Source: Lepas anatifera (taxonomy: Eukaryota; Arthropoda; Thecostraca; Lepadidae). Taken from it: a DNA stretch of 64,000 nucleotides. The translations under genes were made by a program, and so were the position numbers. Below, piece by piece: positions 62,321 through 64,000 of this stretch. How positions within the stretch are numbered: position 1 is the stretch's first letter; the number at the start of each line of letters is the position of its first letter. Location: the NCBI GenBank assembly GCA_034440635.1, contig JAOTON010000971.1:310001-374000 (forward strand), read 5' to 3'. The notes under the pieces were generated by a model. The model had not been told where the DNA came from and made no database searches. It saw only the letters and a list, made by a program, of their open reading frames with translations.

Positions 62321-64000
62321 CACAAAACAGACAACGACAACTTGCAAGGCCTGATAACATGAACTACTGGAGCTGCTTCATAGCTTTACATGAATATGCC
62401 GGTCGTGTTTTGATTTTGAGTAGTCTTCCAAGTTGTGAAACGCCCACGTCGAGTGAATTCCATTCAAGCTGAGTGTTGTCTTGACCCTTGCCAGCCTGAG
62501 CAGGGAACAATGATCGACTTCATATCGTAAATTTTAACTGACTCTCAGAATAAGGTAGATTTGTGCATGCCGCCAGTACAGGGAGAGAAAGTGCAAAGTG
62601 ACAAAATTTGTTTTTTTCCTAATTTTGTCAGCAGACTGAACCAGACCCGGGGTTTGGATTGATGTATCTGTATCAACACCCTCTATCATATATCAATGAA
62701 GTATCGAAACATTCTTTTATTTTTCATCTCATGAGATTCATGTGGGTTTTTCAGAGGCTTGTGGTAGAACGGAAGCAGGGCTTTAAAACATTGTATCTTC
62801 AATTGGGAGGCTATTGCCTTATGTCCGTAACTTTTGCTTCTCGCAATCCTCGAAAATCATCGCCCTTGCTTAAAATTTTTCGTACTGTAAGTAATGATGA
62901 ACCATATATTTGTTTCATGATTCAGGCCATTTGGAAAGCTTCAGGTTCACTTTCCGGTTCCCATTCATGTCATTTTCAGCCCCTGGTATCATTCAAACAA
63001 TCATATTCAGGTCAGATCGATAATTTTAAATAGCTGTATTCTACTTTTAGAGCAGTATTTCTGCGTGGTTTCCACTTTCTGAAATAATTACCTAATTGTT
63101 AAGTTCTGCTGCGGGGTCGAAAACCTACTTTGACTTTCTAAATGGTGACAATGGTGGGCAGGTGAAAAACGCCGACATGTTTCTCTGACATACGGACAAT
63201 CGCCAATTGGTTTAATTTGGTTATGTTTTAACAACTGAATGGTCCGGGCATCCATTGGTATCCTACTAATTTTTTATTTTGTTTTTTTATTTTTTTGGTC
63301 TGCTGCTGCAGTGCAAAGGCAGCCCTTCGGCGATAAGATGCCTGTAAATGATTAGGTATATCGACTTTCTGAAGGTGGCAAATTTTCCATTTGGAGTTCT
63401 AGCTTATCTCTCTAATCGATACCTCAGGACAATGATGTACGAGTAGCTGTAAGTTTGTCGAGGAGGGGGGGGGCAGACATGACCACCAATGCGAAAGGTC
63501 TTGCGTGACAATAACTATCAGTAAACGGCTGTGGGTCATGGCCCAGAGGCTGCGTGACTACGGCTACGCCACTTTACTCAGCACTGTAGCGCCAAAGCGG
63601 CCACCGCACAGTAGAGAGCGATTAACTATTTGATTCTGCAACGAGCAAAGGGCTCAAATCCGACATTCGCGGGCATTGACCTGCTATAACCCGGCCAGGG
63701 ACCCAGCATTGATATAAGGAGTCAAAGTTCTCGCGAGTTTGGTCAACTACACAAACACTGGGAGATTGACACCGGGACACAGGGATGCATCGAACGCGTA
63801 CTTCTGTGTATCTCCGGGCGGTGTCGTTTATGGGGTGTTGTTTTAGTTTATCTGGCAGGAAAAGGTCCAGGAAGATCGGCACGAGCCGAAGTCTCCTCAT
63901 GAGTCTGTTTGATTTCTGGCCGCGCTTGTATAAACACGATGCGCATTTCACGAATTCATCATTTCACAAAGACAGGGGACAAAGCAGCTCCATTGCTTAC
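62321..64000. other. Right end of the window, nothing recognised
   Basis: AT-rich, probably still NOS1AP intron. Plausible acceptors occur (for example TGCTGCTGCAG at 63312), but no downstream NOS1AP exon could be identified. Confidence 0.4.

Noticed and set aside
61812..62362. Next NOS1AP exon in the GC-rich block
   Set aside because: The sequence resembles a LINE C-terminal Cys/His motif and ends in a simple-repeat tail; it lacks the Gln-rich coiled-coil expected of NOS1AP.

Overview
This is nuclear DNA from an animal, most likely an invertebrate and probably an arthropod (crustacean-like). The grounds are short GC-rich exons separated by long AT-richer introns, protein matches to two bilaterian genes, tRNA-derived SINEs and abundant small DNA transposons. 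The taxon is inferred and not proven. No bacterial operons, rRNA genes, functional tRNA genes or CRISPR arrays were found.

Two multi-exon genes lie on the + strand. (1) FBXO9, an F-box substrate receptor of SCF ubiquitin ligases, has its last six recognisable coding exons at about 1757-6079; the N-terminal exons lie upstream or were not recognised. (2) NOS1AP (CAPON), the PTB-domain adaptor of neuronal nitric oxide synthase, has six exons between 28538 and 58375 and continues past the window. Its second exon carries one extra base that breaks the frame, and its fourth exon uses a GC donor. A GC-rich open exon at 53003-53437, preceded by a CpG-rich stretch and a TATA box, ends in the same phase as NOS1AP exon 5. 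It looks like an alternative first exon.

Region by region: 0.4-1.5 kb holds a TTAA-flanked DNA element with a smaller MITE inside it; 1.7-6.8 kb is FBXO9 with minisatellites at its exon edges; 7.8-8.5 kb holds two more minisatellites; 8.8-10.2 kb holds a MITE and a TTAA element. At 12.75-17.2 kb there is a 4.5-kb hAT-like transposon with a perfect 8-bp target duplication. At 19-21.2 kb there is a degenerate satellite with a roughly 720-bp higher-order period. Introns of NOS1AP (28-58 kb) hold SINEs, hAT MITEs, several TTAA elements packed with AGGTCA half-sites, and a decayed mariner inside a long palindrome. A truncated LINE with a (CAA)n tail sits at 61.9-62.3 kb.

The most unusual observation is that minisatellites sit on exon edges. 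At five recognised gene edges (FBXO9 exon-2 donor, exon-3 and exon-5 acceptors, the FBXO9 stop codon, NOS1AP exon-6 donor) and at the candidate exon's donor (53437), the repeat array starts at the functional boundary. In five of these six it copies the splice signal or stop codon many times. This may be a genome-wide process that produces decoy or potential new splice sites.
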